From Triatoma infestans (taxonomy: Eukaryota; Arthropoda; Insecta; Hemiptera; Reduviidae), in NCBI GenBank assembly GCA_011037195.1, contig JAAEAF010002635.1, positions 34,872 through 98,871 of the forward strand: a stretch of DNA of 64,000 nucleotides. The letters are read 5' to 3'. Below the pieces are notes generated by a model, which was not told the DNA's origin, did no database searches, and saw only the letters and a program-made list of their open reading frames with translations. Position 1 is the first letter of the stretch. Each line of letters begins with the position of its first letter. Below are positions 10,015 to 21,904 of the stretch, in pieces. Both the position numbers and the translations under genes were made by a program.

Positions 10015-10445
10015 GCGTGGCGAGTGAACCTTTGGATCGGAAGGCAATCAGTGGAGGACAACGCGCCAACAACCTCACCGACACTGAGCGTAGGAGTACC
10101 CAAAATACGAGTTATAAACATATGAGGCATGAGTTATATACATTAGGGCATACCGCTAAGAAATGGAACATGTTCTCTCTAAGCCCCAAATTACACATAG
10201 CACACAACTCACTAGCCTCATCCCTCAGAAGCCACGGTACACAATTCAAGTGTAATAATTCCCCCCTTAACTTAAACAGGAGACTCATGTCCACTAGATT
10301 CAGTAAGCTTTGCGTTTCGGGTCCGAAGAACACACCAAACTCGCCCTTAACCACCTACAGCGCACTATACAATAAGAACCGCTTGGAATCCTTTGCACGC
10401 AGCAGAGACTGTTCTCTACCGCGATTTTTGATAGATTCATGAAGA
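10015..10445 (-). pseudogene. Non-LTR retrotransposon ORF2 C-terminal fragment
   Basis: The minus strand reads a run ending LFKLRGELLHLN, then ELCAMCNLG, ENMFHFLAVCP. This is the arrangement of the C-terminal Cys-Cys-His-Cys cluster after the reverse transcriptase of Jockey/R1-type elements (LR.G...N...C..C....E..FHFL..CP). Upstream residues on the same strand (SIKNRGREQSLLRAK) fit the same protein. A frameshift occurs near the C-terminus. The plus-strand frame 10,017-10,442 is its antisense shadow. Confidence 0.65.
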
Positions 10446-11397
10446 GCCGCAAGTTGCAGGCGCCACAATGGTTTATCCTACAGATTCCCAAGAATCGCTT
10501 TTATATTATTAAAAAGGTAAAAGACGAAAAGGTGAAAAGGTAAAATTTGTTCCAAGAAAAAAGTTTAATCTGACTAAAGAATGGTACGTTTCGATATTCA
10601 ATTCTATGAAAGCGATTTAAAAGAAGGTATAATCTATTATTTTCCTCCCACGATATTCTAGAGGATAGCGCACTCGCCTTCGGAGCAAGAATTCCATGTT
10701 CAGTTCTCGTGAGAGGTAATAACAGTGTTGACCCCCAGTATCGTGAACCAAAGTGAAGAGTTGTGCAGTCAGTAGCGAACTTAGTAGCGAAGGTCAGAAC
10801 TAAAAAGCAGTGGGAACCGTGGCGTGGTAATCTCACGCTCCAATCAAAAATCATCGTCTGACGTCTTGGTTTTATCGTGGACTGTTGACCTAAAGGTTTC
10901 TTTTTTTTAAATCTATTATTTGTGCTGTTTTATATAAGAAACAAGCAAGATTACGGTTCCTCTTGCTGAAGATCAAGAGATCATAAAGTTCTGTATTAGT
11001 TTTTAAATTGAATCTGCTTATGATTAAAACTATTAAAAGTGACTTATAAATCTTTTCAAGATGTATTTACAACTTTTTGCAACTGCTTACAAGGTGATAT
11101 GTTCATTTCAAGGCGTATATTATGGTAACAAAAACTGCCCATCCTCGAAAAGTGGAGCGACATATTGTTTCGAAACCATTACACTTAAATACTGGATGAA
11201 ATAAAAACAATTACTTAAATAGCCTAGTTGGTGATACAACATTATAAAAATGTCCTTGTCACTCTCTATAAGGCTACTTTTGAAATAATCCAACAAAACT
11301 GATAGTAACGAACGTCACTGTCTGCGGTTTATATTTATATAAATGTTTACTTTAACTAATCCTTTCAATTAAGTAGCAAACATCTTTTATCTCTTAT
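10446..11397. other. Intergenic with possible tRNA-like SINE and an old block-C fragment
   Basis: 10,655-10,720 has an A-box-like TAGAGGATAGCGCACTCG and a weak B-box GTTCAGTTCTC, followed by a GC-richer body to about 10,860, so it may be a separate SINE. 11,065-11,165 resembles block C (GCTTACAAGGTGATATGTTC, GAAAAGTGGAG) but is heavily diverged. No gene was found. Confidence 0.35.
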
Positions 11398-11914
11398 TTG
11401 CTATTAAATCTGCAACCAATAAGTCCGAAGAAAAAAAATTATGATTCTCAATCTGAAGAGGAGGGGATACCCCAAAATATGACAGCGTTTTGGTTTAAAA
11501 CATTTTTCAAGTTGAGCCAAAAACAGATCGTATTTCATACTTGTGAATGTAGAGGATTCGAATGTATGACATATGATCAAGAATTAATTATAAATGACTG
11601 TCCGAAATTTAAAAGCAAGATCAGATCTTCATGAATTGTTTAGCCTTCCAAACCAAATAGCTTGCCGTTCTGTGCCAAAATTTGCTGCTAAATCCAAAAA
11701 AAATGATCGATTTTTGGAACTGATGAAAAGTGGATATTTTTTAAAATATCAAAAAAGCATTAGCAGTTATAAGCAGAATATAAATAATAAAAATCATATT
11801 AATGTAACTCTAGGTAATGCTAGAATGTCAGGGTCCATTTTATTTATTTTAAACTTGGAAGCTTTGTTTTGTACAACAACGAGACGACCCATTGACTGTC
11901 GAAAGAACTTATGA
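11398..11914 (+). other. Unidentified open frames, possible decayed coding sequence
   Basis: Two adjoining frames (11,398-11,634 and 11,594-11,914) are Lys/Ser/Phe-rich and overlap with a frame change, as a frameshifted old coding region would. I recognise no domain. There is no splice or promoter context to make it a gene. Chance frames in AT-rich DNA remain the simplest alternative. Confidence 0.2.
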
Positions 11915-13136
11915 TCTCTTTATTGTAAATATATAAGCAGTAAGAATTTCTATGTTTCGTACAATGTAAAATAAAGTTCATCTTCTTCTTGTCCTTATTT
12001 CTCCATAAGAGGACTAATGATCTGAATAAAGCAGTTTTTTTTGTCATAAAAATCTTTTCATACGATGTTTAGATTAGTTAATTATCAGATAGCCGAATTT
12101 TGCTTTTTTAGGTTACTAAAGGACTAATGTTAGAGCAGAGCAAAAGTCGGCTGATTGCTGGCTTACATCCAGCAAATGTGCTCCTAGTTTTCTTTTTCAA
12201 TCAAGGAAGAGAAATTTAACTAAATAGATAACAGACTACCAAATTTTGAATGTTTTACTATTTCTTTAAACTATGAATAGAATTTTTTTTCTTTATCTTA
12301 TTATAATGACAACAATAAATAATAAGCAAAAATTAATTACGTCAAACACGTCCGATTATGACAAAATTGTACTTCAAGAAATAAATCAAATAATAGATGA
12401 AAGATTACAATTAATTAGAACATCTCCCTATTCACTTTTCTCTTGTATTCAGTTTTGGAACATTCTCATAACAATGGCCAACAGTAATCAGCAAGCATTT
12501 CACAATTCCCAATTTCGTTGTTAGTGTTTTCCACTTGTAAAAATATCTTGATGAAATCGCTCTCCTTTTTCACCACTAATATTATACAGATTCGGAGATA
12601 GAAAAAAACTGGAATGTAAGAAATGTATTTTTAAAGTCCATTTTACAAGCTAATACTTGATAACACTTAAAGAGTTCATTGATAATTTCTTCATAATTTT
12701 CAGATTTTTTTTATGCCCCCAAAAAGTTTTTATTCACTGTCTTAAAAGAGAGCATTCCAAGCAGGACGTTTTTGTTTGAATAAGATCGATCAAAAATATC
12801 GTTTTAAATTTGCAAAATTTATTTCTTCATGAGAATCAGGAAAAAGTGAAAAGATTCATTCAAAATATTCTATTTCAAAATTAACGAACAGTATAAATTA
12901 AAATTATTTAAAAGAAAAATTTAATATTGCTATAATTGGAACCATTTAAGAAAAAAAGCATTCTCAAATATATTGTCAAAACTGTGTGGTTTCGTTTTTA
13001 GATCATAGACAACAAAATGTTTTATGACTTTGACCAATTCTAGTCAGAGCGCGTGACTCTATGCGGGTACGTCTTTCACAAATGCTTTAGGCCATCCCTA
13101 TAACCAATAAAGTCTCAAAATTCTTTAAAAAAAAAA
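11915..13136. other. AT-rich intergenic DNA, nothing recognised
   Basis: No family, terminal repeat or coding similarity seen. It ends in the A-run that abuts the next family-b copy. Confidence 0.4.
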
Positions 13137-14071
13137 TCTGGTGTGAAACACTCACACAACTTTCACTTACTCCAGTTTTCAAAATTGTAATTGACAAATT
13201 TTTGTAGTTAGTGTATGAAATTTGTTGAAATTCGTTGGAGTTCGTCGAAAACTAAAAAAAAAAGTTAAGTAAAAGCGCATTTCAGGTTTACTTATTTTCT
13301 TGAAACTCGGAATTTTGGCCAGCTATTTTTTTTCTAATTAATTTTTTTTGAATGGTAGAATTGTATAATCGACTATGATAGCACTTTAGAGAAAAACCTA
13401 ACGCCAACCGTCCCCCAAAAGTGTCCTTAAATGAATTTTTCCAGAGAAATGTTTTAAATAAAAGCTGTAGATCTGAAAAAAAAAATACCAAAAGACTGAA
13501 AAATACATTTTAGTAAAAACTCTCTTCCGTTTATCCGATTTTTTTCAAACTCGGAATTTCAACAACACATTTAATTATAATTAATATTATTTAGATGATA
13601 GAATTTTATAGTAAACTGAAATAACACTTTAGAGGAAAACCCACCACCACCTTCCCCTATAAGTGCCCTTAAATGCATTTTCCCAGGGAAATGTTACAAA
13701 TAAAAGTTGTAGATCTTTGTAAGTATAGTTGATATATAAAGTTTAAAGAAAATCGTTGGAGCCATTTTCGAGAAAATTGCAAAAAAAGTGAGAGAAAAAA
13801 TAACTCAGTAAAGTAGTATTTCCAGTCGAGGAATTTTGACCTTTGACCTACTGTCGGAGCCCATGGTGATACACAAACGGGAATATCAAGTTTGAACTTT
13901 CTGCGTTTTTTTTGTTTTTGACCTATACTGTTCACATAGACCATTTGCTAAAAACAACCACTTTTTTAGACTCAGTGGACCTCAAAACAGATATTTCCGG
14001 TGAAAACTCGATATAGAAAATTTGACACGATTACAAAATACTTCCTCTTACTTAGGAGTAAGAGAAAGTAA
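13137..14071 (+). repeat. Family-b repeat, complete copy b1
   Basis: The left end is TCTGGTGTGAAACACTCACA right after an A-run. The right end is ACTTCCTCTTACTTAGGAGT followed by AAGAGAAAGTA. Two tandem subunits of roughly 300 bp share CTCGGAATTT, TAGCACTTTAGAG, AACCCACC-like, CCTTAAATGAATTTT, AGAAATGTTT, AATAAAAGTTGTAGATCT and AATCGTTGGAGCC; a third partial unit follows. No protein-coding capacity. Both ends carry ACTTTCTCTTACTCC-like inverted sequences, so a DNA transposon is possible. Confidence 0.85.
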
Positions 14072-15185
14072 AAAGTGTCATTATTCTAAAAACATAGTGA
14101 TCAATGTGGGCTGCAATATAATATTATCTAATTATTAAAGTTTTTTTGCCAAATTAATATCCATCATTTATTTTTTTATTTATTTGTATATAAAAATTGT
14201 TCATTTCAATAAGTACAACTTCAATTTTAATTTTCTTGTATCATAAATAATACTATGCTTATAAACAATTTATAAATTCAAACTATAAAATAATCTATAA
14301 AATGATAATAAACTTACTAACAAACAATTCTAACCAAGGAGTAAAAGTTAATTATTCTTATTAAATAAATAGTTAATATTAAACACAATCATAACTCTTA
14401 AGAGTATTACAATTTGTTGATAATATAGTGTAGAAGATACCACTTACCTACCTACATAATATGTTTGTTTACTAAATAGATTTCACCCACAAGCGTACAC
14501 ATAAGTGTTTACATTAAAACTTCCCTTTATTAAATCCTTGATTAAAGGAACGTTCATTTTTAGATGACAATATAAACAGTAAAATATGTTCTTTCATTAA
14601 TGCAATTAAATTTTAAATAAAATATTCTAAAATATTAAATAAAATAATTCTTTTTTGTTAGAAAACTTGTTATGAAAGATTGTTTAAAAATGTTTATAAG
14701 GTATCATGTAAAAAGAAAATGTTGAATCCTTTGTTTAAAATAATCATTTGACGGATTTTGAATGGAATCTTCATGCGTTCATGCGGAGCTCTTGCAAATT
14801 TTCGTTTTTTACATGTTTGATTTTTTTTTTCATACAAACAAACACACAACAGATAGACATTCTCTAAAAACATTATTTCTTACTAAGGGAATCTCGAAAC
14901 AAGTACATACTTAAATAAAAACTCAATTTCTAAAAGGATATAAATTTATACGGCAATGGCCGTAGAATGAGAGTGTTATTTTTTAAAGAATTTGTTCTAC
15001 ATTTCAGGTACCATTAGTGATGCCCTTCTTCACGAGCTTTTTACGGTAGAAAAGGGATGTGCATGTTGGGAACGTTGATATTGAAAATGATTGATTACTC
15101 ACATTCAACCCGCAAGCGCCTTTTTTTCACACTTCAAGTAGCCAACTAAAACATGTCTCGTTTTTCTTCATTTGAAAAAACTAAA
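14072..15185. other. Very AT-rich intergenic DNA
   Basis: 14,100-14,950 is nearly pure A/T low-complexity sequence. 14,990-15,170 is less biased, but no feature could be assigned. Confidence 0.4.
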
Positions 15186-16985
15186 ATCTGGTGTGAAACA
15201 CTCACACAACATTCTCTTACTCCAGTTCTTAAAATTATAATTGACAAATTTTATAGTTTGTGTACCAAATTTAATGAAATTGTAATGTCTTTTTTTTTCT
15301 TTTTTTTTTTGGCATTAGCCTTGACGCCATACAGCCATAGCTCTTAATTGTACATAGCTTGCAAACTATTTTATCTTGTTTAAATTACTATAAGGCACTA
15401 AATGTTCAGTTTTTTACCGGGATGCTTTCCTACTTCAGATACACACACAATTAAAATGACACATGTACACCAAAAAACATTCGCACCGATAGGAGTAGAG
15501 TACTTGATATTCCTCTAACTCCTTTTTGTACTTAAACCTAAAATAAAAACATATATACAGACTTAACCTAACGTAAACCATTCTCGCCAATAAATACTTT
15601 CATGCTAATAAATACATTCATTCAAAACTAATTAAGCCTAATCTAATTTATATTTCATCTTCACCAAACATACTTCACTCAAAGCTAAGAGCTTGAATGG
15701 AGTAGAGTACTCGATATTCCTCTATTCCTTTTGACTTATACCTAAATTAAAACCCTACAAATATTTATATTAAAATAATTTGCAAGACTACACTTTTAAG
15801 CGCCACACTATATTTTGACCTCAATTTGACTTAAATATTCCATGATAAATTCGGTCACTTTTATGTCCTCTATCTTGAGAATAGTTATGTAGTTGAATGG
15901 AGTTGTGATTAGTGGACTAAGTTTATTGAATAAAAGCTGGACTAATCATGATTATATGTTCTAAATTTTCCACCTCTCCACACAGCATACGGAGTAAGGG
16001 TATCGCTCGGCACCTAAAATTGTAGTGTCGAAAACTAGAAAAAACGGTTGAGTAAAAGCGCACTTCCGGTTTACTAATTTATCTTGAAACTCGGAATTTT
16101 GGCCATCTATTTATTTCTAATTAAGTTAGTTTGGGTGATAGAATTGTATAATCTATAATCCAATTATACTTTATCAACTATGATAGCACTTTAGAGAAAC
16201 ACATAACCCCACCCCTCCCACTCTCCTGAAATTGCCCTTGAATGAATTTGCCCAGAGAAATGTTTCAAATAAAAGTTGTAGATCATTGTATGTTTAGTTT
16301 ATATGGGAAGTTTTAAGAAAATCGTTGGAGCAATTTTTGAGAAAATCGCAAAAAAGTGAAACAAATTATTGAGTAAAGTGTTAAAGTAAACGCATTTCTG
16401 GTCATCCGATTTTTTTCAAACTCGGAATTTCGACAACATATTTAATAATTCTTATTAACATTATTTAGATGACAGAATTGTTTAATAAACTGAAATAGCA
16501 CTTTAGATAAAAACCTAACCCCACCAATTCCCCAAAAGTGCTATTAAATGAATTTTTCCGAAGAAATGTTTCAAATAAAAGTTGGAGTTCTTTCTATGTA
16601 TAGTTGATGTACCAAGTTTAAAGAAATTTTTTGGAGCCATTTTTTGAGAAAATCGCAAAAAAGTTAAAAAAAAAAAAAAAAAACAGCTAGTAAAGTTGTA
16701 CTTCCGGTTGTGGAATTTTGCCTGATAACGTATTGTCAGATCCCATAGTGATATCTAAACGTAATATCAAGTTTGAACTTTCTATGATTTTTCGTTTTTG
16801 AGCTACGCTGTTTACACACACACACACACACAGACCATTTGCTAAAAACCACTTTTTTGGACTCAGGGGACCTCCAAACCGGATATTTCCGGTGAAAACT
16901 CTATATCGAAAATTTGACACGATTACAATAACTTCCTCTTACTAGGAGTAAAAAAGCCAAGTACTAGGAGTAAAGAGAATGTAAA
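15186..16985 (+). repeat. Family-b repeat b2, split by a LINE insertion
   Basis: 15,186-15,299 is the b left end (TCTGGTGTGAAACACTCACA). The body resumes at 16,017 and runs through two tandem subunits to the right end near 16,950-16,985 (ACTTCCTCTTACTAGGAGTA, then a short re-duplication of ACTAGGAGTA). An (AC)n tract occupies the usual TG/AC position of the family at about 16,815. Confidence 0.85.
15300..16016 (-). mobile_element. 5'-truncated non-LTR retrotransposon with 13-bp target duplication
   Basis: AAATTGTAATGTC (15,287-15,299) and AAATTGTAGTGTC (16,017-16,029) flank the insertion. The insertion ends on the minus strand in a long A-rich tail (the T-run at 15,300-15,320). The minus-strand 5' end reads RCRAIPLLRMLCGEVENLEHII and then SPAFI, the C-terminal cysteine cluster of a Jockey/I-type ORF2, followed by a roughly 600-bp 3' UTR containing two copies of a GAGTAGAGTACT(T/C)GATATTCC block (near 15,497 and 15,700). 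Confidence 0.72.
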
Positions 16986-17429
16986 AAAGCATGTTAATAA
17001 TACAGATTTAACGGTTAAAGAGTTTTATAAATATAATCTGAAAAGTACAAGTTTGAAGGAATTTAATAAAACAAACCGCACCTCATAATTCCAAAAAAAA
17101 AAAAAAAAAAAATAAGAAAGTTACAGGGGTAAGATATCCTTACGCGGTAGATGGGATTTGAAGTATCAGCGTGATTCACGAGATGCAAGTATGTGGAACG
17201 AATATGTGCATGTAATGGGGTTGCTAAGTTGAGTTAACCGCATGTTCAGGCGATTAAGATAGTATTAAAGAGAAACACATATATGGACTCTCGTAAAAAA
17301 AAAAAAATTATAATTAAAACTAAATTTAGAATTATATTATTTTTAGGCATTTATTTTTTCACAAAGAGATTTTTTTTAAAGTTATTTTTCATTTAAATTT
17401 ACCGAACAGGGGTGGGTCACAATCCCATT
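16986..17429. other. Intergenic, nothing recognised
   Basis: Contains a long A-run near 17,090-17,110 and another near 17,300. No coding or repeat match. Confidence 0.4.
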
Positions 17430-17815
17430 CGCATCTGCTCGGTATAACAAACAATATGGAAGTTCCTGTTGAATAATGAATAATTATGTGTATAGATAGT
17501 ATACGAAATTTAAAGAAAATTGTTGGAGACGTTTTTGAAAAAATCACGAAAAACAAAAACAAAAAAAGTTCTGTACAGTAAAGTCGCATTTCTAGTTGAT
17601 GGATTTTGCCTGAAATATTCTTGGCTGATCCGGTGGTAATGGCTTAATGGAATACCAAGTTTGAATACTTATAGCGACTTTTTGTTTTTGAGATATTCTG
17701 TTAAAACATACACACACACACATATATAGACCATTCGCTGCAAACATTTTTTCGTGATCACTCTCTCTCAGTTTCGAAAATTTGGCATGGTCGCGTTTCC
17801 TTCCTCTTAAAAAAT
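17430..17815 (+). repeat. Family-b repeat b3, partial, diverged subfamily
   Basis: Starts inside subunit 2 (GTATACGAAATTTAAAGAAA, TTGTTGGAGACG) and runs to a worn right end (GTTTCGAAAATTTGGCATGG, TTCCTTCCTCTT). It shares the GTTAAAACATACACACAC variant with the copies at 5,240 and 55,650, which defines a subfamily. Confidence 0.7.
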
Positions 17816-18134
17816 GTACACAGACAAAATATAAATATTTACTTCAATGAAACAAAAAAGGTATTGAACTTCTTGCATCCTTCTAGGGCCTATACCCCTA
17901 ATCAGCCGCCATCACTGTACCGATCAGATTCGAGTCCCCGGTGAGTATAGAAATATGCTCTGTACAACCTGTATACTATGCAGGCCCGCGATACTGACTA
18001 TACCACGTCCACCTTCCGACCACGGCAACTCAGTTCTTCCGATGGCAGACCTCGCATGATATTTATTTTGCATAGTAATCGCTGTTCTAATTGAGCGATG
18101 CAGCGACCGAATTGAGATTATTATTATTAATTTT
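17816..18134. other. Intergenic, nothing recognised
   Basis: 17,880-18,110 is GC-richer and includes GATTCGAGTCCCCGGTGAGT near 17,928, which looks like a tRNA B-box, so a worn SINE is possible. Confidence 0.3.
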
Positions 18135-18375
18135 TTTTTTTTTAATTTAAGGCGAGTCAACATCTATGATCATTGGCACCCGGAGCCTTCTAGTGAAACT
18201 GCCGGTCTCCGGACAGTGTTCTCTCGTTACAGACAACACTGTCGCATCACCGGACAGTGAGCTGTAGAGGCTCCTAGAAAGAAAAAATCCAAGGGCAGCC
18301 CAGCTGGACTCGAACCCGAGTCCTCTGCGTAGGAGTCCAGTACGCTAACCACTTAGCTATTCCCTTCCCTCGGAG
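18135..18375 (-). repeat. tRNA-derived SINE, family B, near-complete
   Basis: On minus: head GGGAATAGCTAAGTGGTTAG (A-box) and GGACTCGGGTTCGAGTCC (B-box), then the body with CACTGTCCGG, ACAGTGTTGTCTGTAACGAG, AGAACACTGTCCGGAGACCG, and an A-rich tail after CGCCTTAAATT. It is one of the best-preserved copies. Confidence 0.88.
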
Positions 18376-18715
18376 TTTGCTATTATTATAAAATGAGAAT
18401 CTTATTTTGTTTTATATAAAAGAGTGGGCCGCACAAAAATATTGCAGAAAATACTAGAAAATACTAGTTTTGGAAACGCTGCTATAGGGCCACTTGCTTA
18501 TATAAACTTATAAGAACTGAGAAAAATACACTAAACCACAAAAAAAAATGGGATATACATATTTTTATGTAAAAACACAATAACTCTGTATTATATTTGC
18601 TTTATTTATGTTTATAAATAATATAAATGTTATTTATAATACTTTAAAAACAAAATCTACTAACTTTTTTTTGAGAATAAAAATTTAAAACAGTAAAAAT
18701 GCATTTAGTGTGATT
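18376..18715. other. AT-rich spacer, probably worn Tc1 flank
   Basis: No coding signal. CACTAAACCACAAAAAAAAA near 18,530 may be the worn 5' end of the Tc1-like copy to the right. Confidence 0.3.
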
Positions 18716-19315
18716 TTCTTCAACGCGATGGCATAAGTTTGGAGGCCCAAACCGAGTTAATTGTTGTTAAAAATGGTGCAATGACTGTTGATCTGATCAA
18801 TGCTTGATTTTTTTGTTCGTTAAGTAACTGATTAAAGAAGCCAAAAATATACCCGCCGCAGATTACAAATAAATTCATCATGTATTAACTGCCAAATTTT
18901 TCAAAAGCTTGAAGAAGTTCTTCTTCTACAGCCAGTCATATAGGTATTGCCCTATTTATCGGAGATAGTTTCATGCTAATGCATTGGTAACGCCAAACGT
19001 CACACAGATAGAGTTGTCACCCGCTTTTTTTTGAAGAAGTCCGGTATAAATACGATCGATTGGCCAACACATTCTTTAGACATGAATCCTATTATAGAAT
19101 ATCTATGCAGTCTCCAACTAGTATGGAACGGCTTCGCATTGCCCTATAAGAAGAATGGGATGCCGTTCGACAAGAGACTATTCAAAATCTGATTGCATCG
19201 ATGCCACACCGACTCCAAAGCCCTAAGTAATGTCCAAGCAGTTAATAAATACCAAGTACTAAGAGATAAGAAAAATTAAAAAAAGTTAACAACTTTTTTT
19301 AATTTTTCATTTTTA
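18716..19315 (+). pseudogene. Tc1-like transposase pseudogene
   Basis: Readable pieces in shifting frames: GISLEAQTELIVV.NGAMT, then HR..VVTRFF, SLDMNP, then EEWDAVRQETIQNLIASM and PHRLQ. These are the order and motifs of the C-terminal half of a Tc1/mariner-superfamily transposase (second Asp region, SPD.NPIE region, terminal helix). Several frameshifts and stops make it dead. It ends in a hairpin, AAAAAAAGTT-AAC-AACTTTTTTT, near 19,280. It is related to the copies near 22,600 and 26,640-28,200. Confidence 0.72.
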
Positions 19316-19321
19316 ATTATT

Positions 19322-20288
19322 TTTACTTTCTCTTACTCCTCTAGTAAGAGGAAGTATTGTAATCGGGTCAAATTTTCGATATCGAGTTTTCACCGGAAAT
19401 ATCCGTTTGAGGTCCCCTGAGTCCAAAAAAGTGGTTTTTAGCAAATGGTCTGTGTGTGTGTGTGTGTGTCTGATGTGAACAGCATAGCTCAAAAACGAAA
19501 AACCGTAGAAAACTGAAACTTAATATTCCGTTTAGGTATCACCATGCGATCTGACTGTGCGTTATCTGTCAAAATTCCTCAACCGGAAGTACCACTTTAC
19601 GAGTTGACTTTTTTACTTTTTTGCGTTTTTCTCAAAAATGGCTCAAGGATTTTCTTTAAACTTGCCACATCAACTACATATACAAGGAGCTACAACTTTT
19701 ATTTGAAACATTTCTCTGGGAAAATTGATTTAAGGGCCGTTCTGGGGGAGGGGTGGGGTTAGGTTACCCTCTAAAGTGCTATTTCAGGTTATTACACGAT
19801 TCGGTCATTTAAATAATGTTAATTAGAATTAATATGTTGTTGAAATTCCAAATTTGAGAAATATCGGAAAACCGGAAGTGCTTTTGTTTTAACACTTTAA
19901 ATATGATCTAAATATGATTTTTTCACTTTTTCGCGATTTTCTCCAAAATGGCCCCGACGATTTTCTTGAAACTACACATATGAACTAAACATTCAAAGAT
20001 CTACAACTTTTATATAAAACATTTCTCTGGGAAAATTCATTTAAGGGCACTTTTAGGAGAGGGGTAGGGTTACAGCTTCCTCTAAAGTGGTATCATACTT
20101 GATTATACAACTCTATCATCCAAATGAAATTAATTAGAAAAATAAATTTGGCCAAAATTCCGGGTGTGAAGAAAATCAGTAAACCGGAAGTGCGCTTTCA
20201 TTAAATTTGGTACACAAACTATAAAATTTGTCAATTATAATTTTGATAACTGGAGTAAGAGGAAGTTGTGTGAGTGTTTCACACCAGA
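19322..20288 (-). repeat. Family-b repeat b4, complete, minus orientation
   Basis: Begins TACTTTCTCTTACTCC and AGTAAGAGGAAGTATT and ends GTGTGAGTGTTTCACACCAG followed by a T-rich run. It contains the (TG)n tract near 19,450 and two tandem subunits. It abuts the Tc1-like pseudogene end. Confidence 0.86.
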
Positions 20289-20429
20289 TTTTTATTTTTT
20301 AAATCAATCCAGATCAAGACTTAGTGTAAAAAATTAACACTACAAGATATTATTTCGCTAGCGAATAGTATTAAAAGTAGATTGTTGCAATAAATCTTAT
20401 TCATTTAAACTAAGTGTTCCATTTTTATT

Positions 20430-21318
20430 TTACTTTCTCTAACTTCTAGTAAGAGGAAGTATTGTAATCGTGTCAAATTTTCAATATCGAGGTTTTCGCC
20501 GGAAATATCCGTTTTGAGGTCCCCTGAGTCCAAAAAAAAGTAGTTTTTAGAAAATGGTCTCTCTGTGTGTGTGTATGTGTTTGTGAACAGCACAGCTCAG
20601 AATCGATAAATCGTAGAAAGTTCTAACTTGACATTACGTTTACGTCACACCATGGGATCAGGCAGTACGTTATCTGTCAAAATTCTTTAACCTGAAGTAC
20701 CACTTTACTAGCTGTTTTTTTTTTTACTTTTATGCGATTTTCTCAAAAATGGTTCCGACGATTCTCTTTAAACTTCGTACATATCAACTACATATACAAG
20801 GAATACAACTTTTATGTATTAAACTTTAGAATTAAATATGTTGTTGAAATTCCGAGTTTGAGGAAAATCGGATATCCGGAAGTGCTTTTGTTTTAACACT
20901 TTACTAAATATGATTTTTTCACTTTTTTGCGATTTTCTCAAAAAAGGCCCTGACGATTTTCTTGAAACTTCACATATAAACTAAACATTCAAAGATCTAC
21001 AACTTTTATATAAAACATTTCTCTGGAAAAATTCATTTAAGGGCACTTTAGGAGAGCGGGTAGGGTTACAGCTTCCTCTAAAGTGGTATCATACTTGATT
21101 ATACAACTCTATCATCCAAATGAAATTAATTAGAAATAAATAGTTGGCCAAAATTCCGGGTGTGGAGAAAATCAGTAAACCGGAAGTGCGCTTTTACTGA
21201 ATAGTTTCTTTCAGTTTTCGACAAATTTCATTAAATTTGGTACACAAACTGTAACCTTTGTCAATTATAATTTTTAGAACTGGAGTAAGAGAAAGTTGTT
21301 TGAGTGTTTCACACAAGA
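20430..21318 (-). repeat. Family-b repeat b5, complete with internal deletion, minus orientation
   Basis: The same ends as b4. About 140 bp bridging the end of one subunit and the start of the next is missing near 20,820. It lies only about 140 bp from b4 and in the same orientation, but the flanks differ, so this is not a simple tandem duplication. Confidence 0.84.
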
Positions 21319-21904
21319 TTTTTTTTTTTCTTACACCATTATATTATAATATTTTATAATTAATATTATTTGTGCATCGATTGTACGAATATTACATACA
21401 ATTTATTCATTTAAATAATAAATTCTGACTAAATTTTGTATAGTTTAGTAGGGAACTAAATCACACTCACCAATTTATATGCATCCCAATTATGGAGTTT
21501 CTGCAAACTTTCTAAATTATAACCTCTAACTTTGTTATTAACATAACCTTCCATAAACAAAACTTTTAAGGTTAAAGATTTTTCTCGAAATGTTGTTTTT
21601 AAGAACACTTATACCAACCAGGGGTGCCAACCTGTTAGAAACTTCAGGCGCAAGTAAGAATTTTAATTTGGCTTTGCACTTTTATTTTATTAATTTTTTT
21701 TTTTTTTGAGAAAATTGATAAAAACATAATGTAATAAATACATAATATAAAATTTTATTACATTTTTATTTGAAGAAATAAATACAAAACTGGGTTAAAT
21801 ATAAATAATGTAAAATTGTTTACATACGAATAATTCATGAAACTATACATTGCACTACATACATATAAACATACTTAACTAAAAAAAAAAAAAAAAAAAA
21901 AAAA
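21319..21904. other. AT-rich spacer with an isolated hAT-like terminus
   Basis: CAGGGGTGCCAACCTGTTAG at 21,619-21,638 resembles a hAT terminal inverted repeat, but no partner end was found nearby. The remainder is A/T-rich and ends in a long A-run at 21,882-21,905. Confidence 0.3.

Noticed and set aside
10017..10442. 141-codon plus-strand open frame
   Set aside because: It is the antisense shadow of the non-LTR ORF2 fragment on the minus strand, which has the recognisable cysteine cluster.
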